Assembly: GCA_023418915.1 (NCBI GenBank)
Contig: JAEZYU010000027.1
Span: forward strand, 1-64,000
DNA length: 64,000 nt
DNA from: Bacillota bacterium
GTDB taxonomy: Bacteria > Bacillota > Clostridia > Acetivibrionales > DTU013
Direction of reading: 5' to 3'
A model generated the notes under the pieces. It was not told the DNA's origin. It searched no databases and saw only the letters and a program-made list of their open reading frames with translations. The translations under genes and the position numbers were made by a program. Position 1 is the stretch's first letter. Every line of letters begins with the position of its first letter. This document shows, in pieces, positions 63,538 through 64,000 of the stretch.

Positions 63538-63882
63538 TCAGAACAGCCCGCCGAGTCCGCCCATACCGCCGGTCAGCCTGGACATCTCAGCATTCACCAT
63601 TTCATCTGCTTTGCGGAGTGCTTCGTTTACAGCGGCCAACACGAGATCCTGGAGCATTTCCACGTCATCAGGGTCTACCACGTCACGGTTTATAGTTATT
63701 TCCTTTATTTCTTTTTTGCCTGTGGCGACTACTTTTATTGCGCCGCCGCCGGCAGTTGCTTCAACTTCCTTTTCCTGAAGCTCAGCCTGCATCTTTTCCA
63801 TATCCTTCTGCATTTTTTGAGCCTGTCTCATGAGATTATTCATATTTCCGCCGCCGAAGCCAGGAAATCCGCCTTTTGCCAT
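63538..63882 (-). CDS. ybaB: Nucleoid-associated protein YbaB/EbfC
   Basis: A 114-residue DNA-binding dimer. ATG 63882 (MAKGGFPGFGGGNMNNLMRQ) has GGAGGTG six bases upstream. The helical stretch QAQKMQKDMEKMQAELQEKE and the core TAGGGAIKVVATGKKEI are typical. C-terminal Gly-rich tail. Co-transcribed with dnaX and recR. Confidence 0.96.
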   Translation of the reverse strand: MAKGGFPGFGGGNMNNLMRQAQKMQKDMEKMQAELQEKEVEATAGGGAIKVVATGKKEIKEITINRDVVDPDDVEMLQDLVLAAVNEALRKADEMVNAEMSRLTGGMGGLGGLF

Positions 63883-63954
63883 AATTGGCACCTCCAAAGT
63901 GATTACTCTTTACTAATTATATATAACAGATGGATGTCGTTCAAGGGTTTTCGT

Positions 63955-64000
63955 TTATTCGTCCATGATCTCAAGCGGAAGGCCTGTTTTATCCGCTATA
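63955..64000 (-). CDS. dnaX: 3' end of dnaX (DNA polymerase III gamma/tau), partial
   Basis: The last 14 residues of a minus-strand gene that continues beyond the window (ADKTGLPLEIMDE then stop at 63955). Its identity is inferred from the conserved dnaX-ybaB-recR order and the acidic, Leu-Pro-rich tail usual for DnaX. Confidence 0.6.
   Translation of the reverse strand, partial: IADKTGLPLEIMDE

Overview
The window looks like a chromosomal segment of a Gram-positive, probably anaerobic member of the class Clostridia (Bacillota). The evidence is strong GGAGG-type ribosome binding sites, frequent TTG/GTG starts, S-layer-homology (SLH) proteins, a Firmicutes-style Tad pilus locus, a tagO/mnaA-type envelope pair and the block prfA - zip - sua5 - ywlE - rpiB - upp - comEB. 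Overall base composition is moderate, with AT-rich accessory gaps. No rRNA, tRNA or CRISPR array was found.

Layout. 1-4.3 kb: a broken transposase fragment, then a large secreted protein of FnIII-like repeats ending in SLH domains. 4.4-18.2 kb: nagB diverges from a LacI-type regulator that heads a maltodextrin import and degradation cluster: lipoprotein binding protein, two permeases, neopullulanase-like enzyme, lipoprotein alpha-amylase (frameshifted), maltosyltransferase-like GH13 and a short GT35 glucan phosphorylase. Two GCAAACG-type operators, one at the regulator's own promoter and one before the binding-protein gene, suggest local control, catabolite control or both. 18.4-27.1 kb: oligoendopeptidase F, an M29 aminopeptidase, a NarL-type two-component system, a polyamine-acetyltransferase-like GNAT and an ABC-2 exporter. 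27.1-34.3 kb: a REP-like repeat cluster, a SWIM/SNF2 helicase, a 1-kb gap with two kinds of tandem repeat, HelD, and a candidate small RNA.

34.3-38 kb is the most accessory part: an SLH/transglutaminase protein, a structured dispersed repeat, an internally deleted TnpB relic with a preserved IS605-type right end (omega-RNA region), and three very small hydrophobic proteins, each with its own strong RBS. 38.1-51.1 kb is a compact Tad-type secretion/pilus locus: PilZ protein, a consensus sigma-A promoter, TadZ/CpaE, CpaF, TadB, TadC, Flp1-like pilin, a DUF6382-like/FHA protein, an SLH protein and a 1605-residue secreted protein. No prepilin peptidase, TadE-like pilin or CpaB is visible. 51.3-64 kb is mostly housekeeping: DUF975, a degenerate rhomboid, envelope precursor genes, nucleotide salvage, translation release factor, a DUF2089 regulator with a LiaX/YvlB-like DUF4097 protein, then recR, ybaB and the tail of dnaX.

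The best candidates for undescribed biology are the reduced Tad locus tied to SLH and giant secreted proteins, the trio of mini-proteins, the promoter-plus-terminator small RNA at 34.1 kb, and the minimal TnpB/omega-RNA relic. All functions are inferred from sequence by eye; no database search was run.
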